A stretch of DNA of 64,000 nucleotides from Spirosoma taeanense. Lineage in GTDB: Bacteria; Bacteroidota; Bacteroidia; Cytophagales; Spirosomataceae. Within the stretch, counting starts at the first letter, position 1. Each line of letters opens with the position of its first letter. Below, in pieces: positions 1-15,030 of this stretch. The notes beneath the pieces are model-generated. The model saw only the letters and a program-made list of their open reading frames with translations. It searched no databases and was not told the origin of the DNA. The stretch spans positions 2,480,001 through 2,544,000 of the forward strand of contig NZ_CP053435.1 of the NCBI RefSeq assembly GCF_013127955.1, given 5' to 3'. A program made the position numbers and the translations under genes.

Positions 1-939
1 GCGGTGTTTACGGAAGAGATCGAACACCATTTTGTACTGAGCTGCCTGCCGGTCGTTCATCTCCGGCGTAAACTCACTTTTGTCGGTGTCCTTTTTAGCC
101 CGACGCTCATGCTCTTTGGGATACACCGACATGTCGACCTCGGTGAACTGAATCTTTAGTCCCAGGCTGGCAAATTTGGTAATGGATTCTTCAAGTTCGG
201 GTGCCGTAGGTTCGTAGATGGACCAGTGCGCCTGTAAACCCACGCCATTGATGGGGACGTTCTTTGCCTTTAGTTTTTTCAACAACTGGTAGATACGCTC
301 CCGTTTTGACGCATTTTCCGTGTTGTAGTCATTATAGAACAACTGCGCCGATGGGTCTGCTTCGTGGGCGTACTGAAAGGCTTTCTCGATATAGTCTTCG
401 CCGATGATTTCGTAAAACTTGGATTTGCGGTAGATATCCGACCCCGCGTCGGGAACGGCCTCATTCACCACATCCCAGGCGTAAACCTTTCCCTTATACC
501 GGCTTACGACGTCGGTAATATGCCGTTTCAAACGAGCCAGCAACACATCCCGGCTGACGGTTTTGCCCGTTGAATCCGTGAAAAACCAACTGGGTGTCTG
601 GTTGTGCCAGCAGAGCGTATGGCCCCGTAACCGGATGTTGTTCTGCTGAGCAAAGCTGGCGATGGCGTCGGCATCATTCCAGTAGTACCGATTCTCTTCG
701 GGATGAATCGGCCCCATCTTCATGGCGTTTTCGGGCGTCATGCTATTAAACTGAGCTTTGATCAACTCGGCATCCGGACCGGGCTGCACCATACGCGGGT
801 TTACGGCCACGCCAATGGGAAAGTAATTTTTATAAGCATCTTTCAGCGTGGGCTGATCCAGCGGATGAACTGGCTGTAGCGTTGCCCCTAAGGCGATAAA
901 GCTTCCGATGAGAATGGATAATCCCGTTAATTTTTTCAT
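1..939 (-). CDS. Endo-1,4-beta-xylanase, GH10 (partial, C-terminus off the left edge)
   Basis: Secreted GH10 enzyme that cleaves internal beta-1,4 bonds of xylan. Translating from the ATG at 937-939 gives 313 codons with no stop to the window edge. The N-terminus (MKKLTGLSILIGSFIALGA) is a signal peptide. The acid/base glutamate is visible in WDVVNEAV and the nucleophile glutamate in QFTEVDMS; substrate-binding motifs RGHTLCWHNQ and GVGLQAHW are also present. GH10 catalytic domains are about 320-350 residues, so only the last few dozen residues are missing. It is the last gene visible in the minus-strand xylan locus, 40 bases downstream of the two-domain esterase gene, which suggests co-transcription. 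Family assignment is very secure; exact substrate (arabinoxylan or glucuronoxylan) is inference. Confidence 0.95.
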   Translation of the reverse strand, partial: MKKLTGLSILIGSFIALGATLQPVHPLDQPTLKDAYKNYFPIGVAVNPRMVQPGPDAELIKAQFNSMTPENAMKMGPIHPEENRYYWNDADAIASFAQQNNIRLRGHTLCWHNQTPSWFFTDSTGKTVSRDVLLARLKRHITDVVSRYKGKVYAWDVVNEAVPDAGSDIYRKSKFYEIIGEDYIEKAFQYAHEADPSAQLFYNDYNTENASKRERIYQLLKKLKAKNVPINGVGLQAHWSIYEPTAPELEESITKFASLGLKIQFTEVDMSVYPKEHERRAKKDTDKSEFTPEMNDRQAAQYKMVFDLFRKHR

Positions 940-979
940 GAAAAAATTGAATTAATACTAATGAATAGGTGAATCGGTT

Positions 980-2926
<1,947 letters not shown>

Positions 2927-2953
2927 TTAGGTTGGTATGTAGGCCATATCTTA

Positions 2954-4539
<1,586 letters not shown>

Positions 4540-4986
4540 TAACGTACCGGGATCATTGAACGTACCTCCGTCAACGGTCAGGTGGTAATAGTGGAAGCCT
4601 TCGTCCATTGGCCCTTCCGTGGTGCCGGTCCAGAACCCATCGGTTCCTTTTGTGAGGATAGTTCCTCCGCGTCCACCGAGCCCCAGGCTCACCCGAACGC
4701 TATCGGCCAGGGGAGCCTTAATGCGGAATCTGACGTAACCCTGAGAATTTACCTGCGGAAATTCCTGCCCCGGCTGATTCAGCGTAGACGGTCTGAAATC
4801 CTCCGTTATGGCCGATTGGCCGGACTGCGCCAGACAGGTGGCGCTGGTGAGAGCAACGGCGAACAAGGTCGCTAATAGACTACGAATCATGTGGTTAAAG
4901 AGTTTAGTGAAAACGAATTTGAAGGTGATTGAGGCTATCCAAAAATCGGAATGATAAAACAGAATACCCTGACGACAAAATCTCTC

Positions 4987-6078
<1,092 letters not shown>

Positions 6079-7242
6079 TTATGGTTGGAACAGCAGTGGG
6101 GTGGTCGCGGCAACGTACTTTTTTACATTCATCCAGGTATGCCCTCCGTCGGTGACCATACTCCTGAACTGGATAGTATGGGCTTTCAGGTAGTCCATGA
6201 ACTCCGCCGTACCCTTGTACAGAAAATCATCGCTCCCCACGCTCACCCACAGCAGCTTGAATTGCTTGTTCGTATTGGCCGGATTGGCAACGATGGGTTT
6301 GTAGCTGCGCTCCATTTCGTCCGGCGACAGGTACGAACTGTAGCTGCATACCCACGCAAACTTGTCCATATGGCCGAAAGCAGTGCGGAGGGTTTGCCCG
6401 CCCCCGCGCGAAAATCCGCCAATGGCCCGGTTGTTCCGGCCCGGAATAGCCCGGTAGTTCTTTTCGGTGTATGGAATGACGTTGCTGACCAGATCGGTCG
6501 CAAAGTCGTTAGCCCGTTTCACCGCGTCGGCTCCATCCCGTACGGTCGGATCGGCGGGCTTGCTACCACCGTTTTGCTCGGCTACCCGCGCTGCAATATT
6601 ACCGTAAGGCATCACGATGATCATTGGCTTCGCTTTACCCCCGGCAATGAGGTTATCCAGAATCAGATTGGTTTTGCCGACCTTGAAAAAGGTTTCTTCG
6701 GTGTCGGTTGTGCCGCTGATGAGGTAAAAAACAGGATATTTTTTCGAGGGCGATTGGTCGTAACCTGGTGGCGTATAGACCACCAGCGAACCCGTTGTTC
6801 CGTCTATGGAGGGGTAGTACTCGTAGCTGATTGTGCCGTGGGGGACGTCGCGCAGGGCGTGGACCAGGGGCGTATCGCCGGGAATATCGACCAGACTGGC
6901 TTTGAACCGCTCGTTGGGGAAGAACGCTACGTTGGCCGGGTCCATTGCGGTAACGCCATCGACTTGAAAGCTGTAGGGATAAATGTCGGGCTTCACTGGG
7001 CCCACCGTTACGCTCCAGATACCCTGCTCGTCTTTCGTCATGGGCACGGGCGCTTTCTCGAACTGCGCGCTCAGCTTTACGTCTTTAGCCGACGGAGCGA
7101 GATACCGGAACGTAACGGATTTATCCGGATTGATCTGCGGGGATACCACCAGTGGGCCTCGGGGTGGTTGGGCCAGTACTCCCGCATACAGGCAGACCAT
7201 GGCCCATAAAAGACCCGATCGGCGGATTGTTAATTGATTCAT
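6079..7242 (-). CDS. CE1-type esterase with altered oxyanion-hole motif
   Basis: A 387-residue secreted esterase with signal peptide (1-24), E-set domain (about 30-120) and esterase-D domain (about 135-387). Nucleophile Ser278 is in GGFSRGG and His368 in DGGHTWMN, so the triad looks complete. However, where the neighbours have LLHGG or LIHGG this protein reads YLISGTTD (about 173-180): the normally conserved His-Gly that builds the oxyanion hole is Ser-Gly. It also has an insert of about 25 residues after MPYGN (NGGSKPADPTVRDG). These changes may shift substrate range or lower activity. It shares strong similarity with the 4987-6066 product and is probably its tandem paralogue. Confidence 0.88.
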   Translation of the reverse strand: MNQLTIRRSGLLWAMVCLYAGVLAQPPRGPLVVSPQINPDKSVTFRYLAPSAKDVKLSAQFEKAPVPMTKDEQGIWSVTVGPVKPDIYPYSFQVDGVTAMDPANVAFFPNERFKASLVDIPGDTPLVHALRDVPHGTISYEYYPSIDGTTGSLVVYTPPGYDQSPSKKYPVFYLISGTTDTEETFFKVGKTNLILDNLIAGGKAKPMIIVMPYGNIAARVAEQNGGSKPADPTVRDGADAVKRANDFATDLVSNVIPYTEKNYRAIPGRNNRAIGGFSRGGGQTLRTAFGHMDKFAWVCSYSSYLSPDEMERSYKPIVANPANTNKQFKLLWVSVGSDDFLYKGTAEFMDYLKAHTIQFRSMVTDGGHTWMNVKKYVAATTPLLFQP

Positions 7243-7308
7243 AGAAAGTCAGGGTTAAGGGTTTATTGGCTTGTAACCGACCAGGGGGTAAGCGTATCCG
7301 GGCTGCTT

Positions 7309-9405
7309 TTATTGGGTAATAATGTCAATTTCAGCATAGCCCGGAGCCGAGCCTTCCTGCGTCGTTTTTAAAGCACGTAGTTTTATGTATCGGGCTTTGG
7401 TCGGCTCAAGCGGTTTGGTTTGCCAGAATGGATTGTTTTTAATGTTTGAAAACTCGCCCTCACTAACCCGTTTCCAGGTTACGTTATCGGCTGAAACCTC
7501 AAACTGATACTGGGTGATAATACTGCCTTCTTCCCACCAGTTTTGAGCAGGCAGATACTTAAAACCAACCAAATGCTCTTCTTTACCCAGATCGATAATT
7601 AAGTCCACGGGCAGTTTCTGGCTTTTGGCCTGATGCCATGAGGTACTGGGATTGCCATCTAAAAGCTGATATGCCGACCTGGCATCAGTACTCATAATTT
7701 TCCAGGCTGTGCGGGCAATGTCAAATTTTTCGTCGCTGACGACGCTGCTTTGTTTGGTGAAGGGGTTGTAGGCAATCGCTTTGATGGCTACCTGACCCCC
7801 GTCAGTTTTAACCGGAGCCGTGTATTGGTTGGCAGTTGCGGAGGGCGTACTACCATCGAGCGTATAGTACAGTGCTGATTCGGTATCCCCCGGCTTAAGA
7901 TGAATGGTACCTGTCTGGTCACGGGTAATAATCGGGGGCGTTAGGATCAGAGGAGCGTTGTATACTTCGAGATTGGAGATCAGCGGGGCGCCTTTGGCGT
8001 CCAGAATCGTCAGCCGCAGTTTCGTGGCTTGGACCGTCGGAAACCGAAGTATACGTTTATACCCAATGGTTGTCTCTCTCGCAATTTCTTTCCAGCTGCC
8101 ATCAACAAGAGCCTCAACCGTAAACGATTTGACCCGTTGCCCTAGCCGGATGGGTTCCTGCACCAGAAACCGGTTGAAAGCAGTAGGTCTATTAAAATCT
8201 ATCGTTAACGATGCGTTCCGAACATCATCGTTCGTAGCCCAGTAGCTTTCTTTATCGGCGTCAATGGCTTGGCTGGCATCATAAACTGAACGGTTTGCTC
8301 GGACCTGTGAGGCCATGGCACGGGCATTCCTGACCAGATTTAATGCAAAGGCTTCGTTGACTGCTTTGGCAAAGTCCCGTACGGCTTTTTCATCTGTTTC
8401 GTGGATGAGCCCACTGGGCATGATTGGAAAATTGAGCAGCAGCGTAGCGTTCCGACCAATGGAGTTATAGTAGATATCCATTAGTTGGGGGAGGGTCTTT
8501 ACCTTTTTATCTTCACGCTCATGGTAAAACCATTCGGGACGTATGGAGGTGTTTACTTCGCCGGGTACCCAGGTATCGCCATTTTCTACGCCGTAGCGCA
8601 GCATGTTCTCGGGGACATCGCCGGTTGCATTCAATAAGCTCCAGTTGGTTTCGCCTACATAGCCCGCTTCGGTACCCACCCAGCGTAGGTCGCCCCGATC
8701 GCCCCCATCATTCCAGATAACGATTTTAGGTTGTAGCTCACGAACAAGTTTATACGTATTGGGCCAGTCGTAATACGTCTTAGCGTCGATTTTCCGCGTT
8801 TCGTTGGCTCCGCCATAGTAACCCGACCCGCCGTTAGCTCCATCGAACCAGACTTCAAAAATGTCACCGTAGTTGGTTAATAGCTCTCTCAGCTGGTTGC
8901 GGAAATACGTGATATATTCAGGCTTACCGTAGTCAGGATGATTCCGGTCCCAGGGCGATAGGTATACGCCGAATTTCAACCCATATTCCTTGCAGGCATC
9001 GGCCAGTTCCCGCACGATGTCGGCTTTCCCATTTCGCCAGGAGACATTTTTTACGGAGTATTCGGTGTATTTGGAAGGCCAGAGACAAAAGCCACTGTGA
9101 TGTTTGGCCGTAAAAATAATGCCTTTCATACCGGCCTCTTTACAGATACGTGCCCATTGCCGACAGTCCAGTTTGGTCGGGTTGAACAGCTTTGGATCTT
9201 CGTTGCCCAGACCCCAGGCCATATCGGTATAGGTGTTGATTGAAAAATGGATGAAGGCGTAATATTCCATTTTTTGCCAACGCAGCTGGTTTGCGCTGGG
9301 AAGCGGGCCAACGGGTTGAGGGGGCGTTGATTGCGTATAGCCAGCAAAACCGGTCAGCAAACAAAGTGCAAGGGTTGTGAATAAAGCTTTAGGCGTAACA
9401 GACAT
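7309..9405 (-). CDS. Alpha-L-fucosidase, GH29, with C-terminal discoidin-type modules
   Basis: A 698-residue secreted glycosidase. Signal peptide at 1-24. The GH29 barrel covers about 35-360; motifs include GIIFTAKHHSGFCLWPS, KFGVYLSPWDRN and EVWFDGANG, where Asp188 is the expected nucleophile. After the barrel come an F5/8-type C (discoidin) module at about 365-475, a chitobiase C-terminal-like segment at about 490-560 (LYYTLDGSTPSA) and a second F5/8-type module at about 575-698 (NWWEEGSIITQYQFEVSAD). This is the layout of type-B GH29 fucosidases. In a xylan PUL it may remove alpha-L-fucose from xylan side chains or from contaminating xyloglucan; that role is inference. Confidence 0.93.
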   Translation of the reverse strand: MSVTPKALFTTLALCLLTGFAGYTQSTPPQPVGPLPSANQLRWQKMEYYAFIHFSINTYTDMAWGLGNEDPKLFNPTKLDCRQWARICKEAGMKGIIFTAKHHSGFCLWPSKYTEYSVKNVSWRNGKADIVRELADACKEYGLKFGVYLSPWDRNHPDYGKPEYITYFRNQLRELLTNYGDIFEVWFDGANGGSGYYGGANETRKIDAKTYYDWPNTYKLVRELQPKIVIWNDGGDRGDLRWVGTEAGYVGETNWSLLNATGDVPENMLRYGVENGDTWVPGEVNTSIRPEWFYHEREDKKVKTLPQLMDIYYNSIGRNATLLLNFPIMPSGLIHETDEKAVRDFAKAVNEAFALNLVRNARAMASQVRANRSVYDASQAIDADKESYWATNDDVRNASLTIDFNRPTAFNRFLVQEPIRLGQRVKSFTVEALVDGSWKEIARETTIGYKRILRFPTVQATKLRLTILDAKGAPLISNLEVYNAPLILTPPIITRDQTGTIHLKPGDTESALYYTLDGSTPSATANQYTAPVKTDGGQVAIKAIAYNPFTKQSSVVSDEKFDIARTAWKIMSTDARSAYQLLDGNPSTSWHQAKSQKLPVDLIIDLGKEEHLVGFKYLPAQNWWEEGSIITQYQFEVSADNVTWKRVSEGEFSNIKNNPFWQTKPLEPTKARYIKLRALKTTQEGSAPGYAEIDIITQ

Positions 9406-9469
9406 GACTTAAGATTTACCAGGTCAGTTGAAGTAAGGATACATCCTGCCGAAGCAGGCCAGCAGATTA

Positions 9470-10411
9470 TTAGTTTTTGAGCCAGTTGTTCAGTTTCATC
9501 CACGCAAACAGGGGCTCCATCCAGCCGGGGTGACGGAAGATGAACCCGTGATCGCCCTTCGGGTAGATGTGCAGTTCAACGGGCACTTTCAGATGTCGCA
9601 GTTTTTCAAAATAAACGATGCTGTTGTCGACATCGACCAGTTTGTCGTCAGCCGCGTGGGTCAGGTAGGCGGGCGGTGTATTGGCGCGTACCTGTAACTC
9701 ATTGGAAAAAAGGTCGGCATCTTGCCGGGACGGATTTTTACCCAGCAGGTTATCCCGCGAACCACCGTGCGTCAGGCTGTCCTGCATACTGATCACCGGG
9801 TAAATGAGTATCTGAAAATCAGGCCGCAGGCTGGTGCTGGTACTATTGTCGATATAGGCTTTCTCGAAATGCGTAGCGGCCGTTGATGCTAGATGGCCAC
9901 CCGCCGAAAAGCCCATTATACCTACTTTGGTGGGGTCAATTCCCCATTTGGCGGCATTGTCGCGAACCAGTTTGATAGCCTGTTGGGCGTCCTGCAGCGG
10001 ACCGATTTTCTTATCGGGCATAATAACATCGCTGGGCAGACGGTACTTGAGCACAAAAGCCGCCACACCCTTTTCGGCCAGCGCTTTCGCCGTGCTGACG
10101 CCTTCGCCTTTATACACGACCACGCCATAGCCGCCACCGGGAATGACAATGACAGCCGCCCCGGACGCTTTATCGGCAGCGGGTCTGAAATACTCCAGTG
10201 TGGGTTTAGTGATGCCTGTTAATACCCCCGATTCAGCCCCCGACTCCTGTATGTCCGATGCTTTTGAATTGGGTACTGCACCCGGATAAAGCGGGGTGAT
10301 CTCCTGCGCTTTTGCGATGACCGGAGCAAGCCATAGCCAGCCAGTCAACGCGGCCATTGTCGCTGTTGCCCGATGGCTTTTAACCCATGTAATTGAACGA
10401 AATGATCTCAT
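9470..10411 (-). CDS. Secreted alpha/beta hydrolase, acetyl-xylan-esterase-like (BD-FAE type)
   Basis: A 313-residue protein with a long N-terminus (MRSFRSITWVKSHRATATMAALTGWLWLAP) that ends in a signal peptide. The hydrolase domain has the oxyanion-hole segment VIVIPGGGYGVVVYKGEG (about 87-104), the nucleophile elbow GFSAGGHLA with Ser169, an Asp in THAADDKLVDVD and the terminal His in YPKGDHGFIFRHP. This resembles bifunctional carbohydrate esterases (BD-FAE) and CE-type acetyl xylan esterases. Position between a fucosidase and a CE6-like esterase supports de-acetylation of xylo-oligosaccharides. An internal Met at 19 could be an alternative start. Family sure, specificity not. Confidence 0.85.
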   Translation of the reverse strand: MRSFRSITWVKSHRATATMAALTGWLWLAPVIAKAQEITPLYPGAVPNSKASDIQESGAESGVLTGITKPTLEYFRPAADKASGAAVIVIPGGGYGVVVYKGEGVSTAKALAEKGVAAFVLKYRLPSDVIMPDKKIGPLQDAQQAIKLVRDNAAKWGIDPTKVGIMGFSAGGHLASTAATHFEKAYIDNSTSTSLRPDFQILIYPVISMQDSLTHGGSRDNLLGKNPSRQDADLFSNELQVRANTPPAYLTHAADDKLVDVDNSIVYFEKLRHLKVPVELHIYPKGDHGFIFRHPGWMEPLFAWMKLNNWLKN

Positions 10412-10556
10412 CTGATCCGAATTGACTGATTTCTTATTCTGGCTGTTTTAAACGGTTTTAACCGAAAGGCAGCATGTTTTAGTATCGTAGGTTTTTGTCG
10501 TACTCCGGGATGACAAACCGGTTAACCTGGGTCCAAAGACTTATTTAAAACTTACC

Positions 10557-11420
<864 letters not shown>

Positions 11421-11450
11421 TTAGGGTAGGCGAAACGATGGAACTAGGCG

Positions 11451-13025
11451 TTAGTTAGACGAAATTGTGTCGGTAATCCGGAAGTAGTCGAAGTCGGCAA
11501 ATCCACCCGTCTGTTGGGTAGCGTAGCTGAACAGCCCGAACCGGTAACCCATGAAGTGCGGGATGGTATAGGGCATCTTCAGCGCTTCGCCAATAGGAAG
11601 CCAGGCTTTACCGTCCAGGCTGTAGAAAAAATGAGCGATGTCTTTACGATTGCGGAAATCACATTCTGCTTTCAGGTACACCGTTTTCTGACTCAGAGGC
11701 ACCCGCTGCACCTCCACCGGTTTTCCGGTAACTGCGCTGACCATGACTATCGATCTGCTGCCAGCTTCTGCTTTGACACCCACCAGACCATAGTTTTTCT
11801 GCAGCAGAATCAAACCGGCAAAGTCACCAGCCTTCAGGTTCGACGCATCAAGCAACGTAGTACCCGAGGATGCAGGACCTATCGTTCGCTGAGTGAGCGT
11901 ATTTCGGGCCATCACAACGGAGGTATCGGTTCGTCCGGTCTTCAGGCGCAGAAAGCCTTTCCGCTCCGTCACCGACCAGAGGCTGTTGTTGGGGTTGTGA
12001 TTCCACTGCCACACCAGCGGCAGGCCTGGCTCACCTTTTTGGCGGGTGAATTCGTCGGAAGCCACGATGCCGGGGATCAGTCCTGTGCTGGCCGGAAGGT
12101 CGAGTGTTTCGGGCACTTTACCGGTAACGCCCAACACCGGCCAGCCGTCTTCCCATTTAATCGGTACCAGATACGGAATACGGCCTACTCCGCCAAAATC
12201 ACGAAACAGGTAGGCATACCAGCGGCCATCGGGCGTATCAATCAGGCCGCCCTGCGCTACGCCTAAATCCTGGAGCGCTACCCGGCCCTCCCAGGGACCG
12301 GTTAGCTTGTCGGCGCGGTGAATAACCACGGTGCGCATACCACCTTTGGGCCAGGTGATGTTGAACAGGTAATACTTGCCATTCACTTTGAACAGCTGCG
12401 ACCCCTCGGCGGGTAAGCCTCCTCCGGTACCGGAGGGTGCGCTGGCGTTTTCAATCAGGACCTGTTCGGTAGTGCCGGGTTTCACGCCCGACACATCGGC
12501 TGTGAGTTCGACAAGTTTGAGTTTGCCTGCGCCATAAATCAGGTACGTTCGGCCGTCGTCATCAAAAAATAAGCTGTGGTCATGATACGAGGGTTTGAAA
12601 GATACCTCTTTCCAGGGGCCTTTTTCAATATCCTTCGTGGTGTACACATAGGTTTTTCCAGTTGTCTGGGCAAAGGTGGTTACGTAATAGAAGCCGTTGT
12701 GGAAGCGCAGGCTACTGGCCCACGAACCTCGTCCGTAGGTACTCTTGCCATTCGTCAGATTCAGCGCATCGACATTAGCCAGCGTATCATAGGCGTAACT
12801 AACCAGTCGCCAGTTTACCAGGTCTTTCGACTTCATGATTGGCAATCCCGGACTCAGGTGCATGGTCGTACTGCTCATGTAGTAGGTATCGCCCGCCCGA
12901 ATTATGGCCATATCGGGTACATCAGCGAAAATAATCGGGTTCCGGGCATTCTGCGCGTTGGCTGAAAGCTGCGTCAGTACAAGCGCCAGCAATAACAGAC
13001 CAGAATTAGCAAGCAGGCTTTTCAT
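11451..13025 (-). CDS. Glycoside hydrolase GH43, arabinofuranosidase/beta-xylosidase
   Basis: A 524-residue secreted GH43 enzyme. Signal peptide at 1-24. The five-bladed propeller covers about 28-320, with base Asp38 in FADVPDMAIIR, the pKa-modulating Asp in YHDHSLFFDDDGRTYLIYG and the acid Glu in LPAEGSQLFKVNGKYYLFNI. A C-terminal beta-sandwich at about 330-520 (LPLVWQWNHNPNNSLWSVTERKGFLRLKTG) is the GH43_C2 concanavalin-like module. The ADVPD motif with STTMHLSPGLPIM is typical of the GH43 subfamily-12-like arabinofuranosidases. The expected role is removal of arabinose side chains or xylose from oligosaccharides. It is preceded by a hairpin after the upstream GH43 gene. Confidence 0.92.
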   Translation of the reverse strand: MKSLLANSGLLLLALVLTQLSANAQNARNPIIFADVPDMAIIRAGDTYYMSSTTMHLSPGLPIMKSKDLVNWRLVSYAYDTLANVDALNLTNGKSTYGRGSWASSLRFHNGFYYVTTFAQTTGKTYVYTTKDIEKGPWKEVSFKPSYHDHSLFFDDDGRTYLIYGAGKLKLVELTADVSGVKPGTTEQVLIENASAPSGTGGGLPAEGSQLFKVNGKYYLFNITWPKGGMRTVVIHRADKLTGPWEGRVALQDLGVAQGGLIDTPDGRWYAYLFRDFGGVGRIPYLVPIKWEDGWPVLGVTGKVPETLDLPASTGLIPGIVASDEFTRQKGEPGLPLVWQWNHNPNNSLWSVTERKGFLRLKTGRTDTSVVMARNTLTQRTIGPASSGTTLLDASNLKAGDFAGLILLQKNYGLVGVKAEAGSRSIVMVSAVTGKPVEVQRVPLSQKTVYLKAECDFRNRKDIAHFFYSLDGKAWLPIGEALKMPYTIPHFMGYRFGLFSYATQQTGGFADFDYFRITDTISSN

Positions 13026-13119
13026 AGAGCAGCGGAGCTAAACGGAGATTCTTTTAATGATCAGGTGGACCAGCCGGTTCGGGGCTTGCACCGCGAAAGA
13101 ATGAAGGGCCAGGCCGCTG

Positions 13120-13162
13120 GAGCGGTGACGTAGGCCGGGATCAGTCACTTACGTCACCGCTC
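13120..13162 (-). terminator. Hairpin between the two GH43 genes
   Basis: A perfect 13-bp stem (GAGCGGTGACGTA, 13120-13132, with its complement at 13150-13162) closes a 17-base loop two bases after the stop codon of the upstream GH43 gene. No U-tract follows on the minus strand, so it is more likely a processing or mRNA-stabilising element, or a weak terminator, than a strong intrinsic one. Confidence 0.5.
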
Positions 13163-13164
13163 TT

Positions 13165-14847
13165 TCATTTATACATTGGATCATCGCCCTGGTACTTCAG
13201 GAGCCGGAACGAAGCTGTATTCGTTGTAGGCTCTCCGGACGAAGTAGCATAGAGACCGTACACGCAGCCAATAAACCCACCCGCTGCTTTGGTGCTTAGG
13301 AATTTGCCGTCTACGTTATCTTTCAGTAGCGTCCAGTTCCTGGCATCCGTTGATACATGAAAGCTGTACGTATCCCCTGTTGAGCTAATGCGAAGGCTGG
13401 TTTTACCTGCCGGATTAGCCAAGGGCAGCTCGGCCAGCACCTCCATGTTTTTTTCTCTTGGCTTGCTTTTGTAGAGTTGAAGGACGGCCTTTCCCTGCGA
13501 GGTTGATTTGGCTAAAAAGTAAAAGTGGTCTTCATCCTGAAAAATCACTAATCCTGCTTTTTCATTGTCTGCTTTCGGGCTGAAATCCAGTTCGGTTTCA
13601 GCCGTGCTATAAAGGTGCTGCTGGCGTTTGCCGATAAATGCCGGGTTGCCCATTTTCATAACCGTCTCGGGTTTCAGCTTCAGGGTTAACCCTTGTTTTG
13701 GGGAGAGCGAAAACCAGCTTTTGTCGAGGGTGCGCATGAACAGCAGGGTGGGGTCAAGCTCCTTGTCGAAGGTCAGCGTATAGCCAAAATTACCCGATTG
13801 GGGCAACGCGCCTTTCGACTTTGCCTCCGGGTAGTTTACGGAGTAAACATACTTAATCTCCTTGCTGTCGGGGTTAATGATGGGCCAGTCGTCTTTCCAC
13901 TCGACCGGTGCGATAAAAGTTTCGCGGCCCGTATTGTAGTAGTCGCCTTCGTAAGGACGAACAGCCAGGAAGATCGAATACCATTTTCCGTCGGGGCCTT
14001 CCACAAACTGCGCGTGGCCAGCCGAGGTAACCGGGTTTTTGCGATCGGCCGGTAAATCACGCTGCGTCAGAATCGGGTTATGCTCGTAGGGCACATACGG
14101 CCCCCAAACAGATTTACTGCGCAGCACAACTTCAGAATGATTGACGGAGGTTCCACCTTCGGCGGCATAGAGATAATACCAGCCGTTGCGCTTCAGAATA
14201 TGCGGAGCTTCAATCCAGACGGGCTTTTTAGAAAGGTCTACGCCCCCGTTCACCAGTTGTTTTTCTTCACCAGTTACCTGCAGCTTGTTGTAATCGAACG
14301 CATACATTCGAATCGTCCGGTGACCCGAGTATAGAGGCTTATGGTCGGGGGCATCGCTGTTGTAGAGGATATAGGCCTTGTCCGTTGCTTCGTCGAAGTA
14401 AATGGATGGGTCGATGCCGCGTACCTGGGGAAGTTTCACCGGATTGCTCCACGGCCCGGCGGGGTTTGTGGCCGTTACGACAAAGTTGCCGTCGTGGTCA
14501 ATGTCGGTGCAGGTAACGTAATACGTGCCCTTATGGTAACTGATGGCAGGAGCAAAAAGACCGCGTGTCATTCGTTCGCCCATAAAATCCATCTGTTCGG
14601 GGCGATCTATGACATTACCGACCTGCTTCCAGTTTTTCAAATCTTTGCTGTGAAATACCGGGATGCCGGGAAAATAGGAAAAGGTGGAGTTAACCAGATA
14701 ATAATCGGGGCCCACCCGAACGATACTGGGGTCGGGATAAAATCCCGTCAAAATTGGATTGACCAGTTTAGTCTGGGCCGATAGACTGTGGCTCAGAAAG
14801 AAGCTAAGTAGTCCAAAAACAATTGAGAGCGTTCTCTTCGATAACAT
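13165..14847 (-). CDS. Glycoside hydrolase GH43, beta-xylosidase-like
   Basis: A 560-residue secreted GH43 enzyme. I take the ATG at 14845-14847 (MLSKRTLSIVFGLLSFFLSHSLSAQ) because it gives a clean signal peptide; an in-frame ATG at 14868 is possible. The catalytic base is in GFYPDPSIVRVG, the second Asp in RGIDPSIYFDEATDKAYILY and the acid Glu in WIEAPHILKRNGWYYLYAAEGGT. The C-terminal region from about 330 is a GH43_C2 beta-sandwich (KSWFSLSPKQGLTLKL, NEKAGLVIFQDEDHFYFL). This fits beta-xylosidases acting on xylo-oligosaccharides imported by the adjacent SusC/SusD pair. A terminator lies between it and susD. Confidence 0.92.
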   Translation of the reverse strand: MLSKRTLSIVFGLLSFFLSHSLSAQTKLVNPILTGFYPDPSIVRVGPDYYLVNSTFSYFPGIPVFHSKDLKNWKQVGNVIDRPEQMDFMGERMTRGLFAPAISYHKGTYYVTCTDIDHDGNFVVTATNPAGPWSNPVKLPQVRGIDPSIYFDEATDKAYILYNSDAPDHKPLYSGHRTIRMYAFDYNKLQVTGEEKQLVNGGVDLSKKPVWIEAPHILKRNGWYYLYAAEGGTSVNHSEVVLRSKSVWGPYVPYEHNPILTQRDLPADRKNPVTSAGHAQFVEGPDGKWYSIFLAVRPYEGDYYNTGRETFIAPVEWKDDWPIINPDSKEIKYVYSVNYPEAKSKGALPQSGNFGYTLTFDKELDPTLLFMRTLDKSWFSLSPKQGLTLKLKPETVMKMGNPAFIGKRQQHLYSTAETELDFSPKADNEKAGLVIFQDEDHFYFLAKSTSQGKAVLQLYKSKPREKNMEVLAELPLANPAGKTSLRISSTGDTYSFHVSTDARNWTLLKDNVDGKFLSTKAAGGFIGCVYGLYATSSGEPTTNTASFRLLKYQGDDPMYK

Positions 14848-14964
14848 TACAGTAATTGTTAAGGTCAATCGGCAGTTTACTGGGGTGCCAGCCTAAATAG
14901 CAGCGTTTTGAGTCTTTGCCGGAGTATTTCCTGCTCCCCAGCAGGGCGCTAAGCACAGGGAAGC

Positions 14965-15003
14965 GAAAAAATGTAAGAGGATTCTTCAAGCAAATCCTCT
15001 TAC
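14965..15003 (-). terminator. Intrinsic terminator downstream of susD
   Basis: On the minus strand, an 11-bp stem (GTAAGAGGATT; arms 14993-15003 and 14973-14983, loop 9) is followed by ATTTTTT, the classic pattern of a Rho-independent terminator. It lies 27 bases after the SusD stop codon. It should make SusC/SusD mRNA more abundant than the enzyme genes, as known for many PULs. Confidence 0.75.
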
Positions 15004-15030
15004 GTCCGGCAAAGCGCGTTCAATCAACAA

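Noticed and set aside
14804-14989. 61-residue minus-strand frame upstream of the GH43 gene
   Set aside because: It overlaps the GH43 start and the susD terminator and has no family features.
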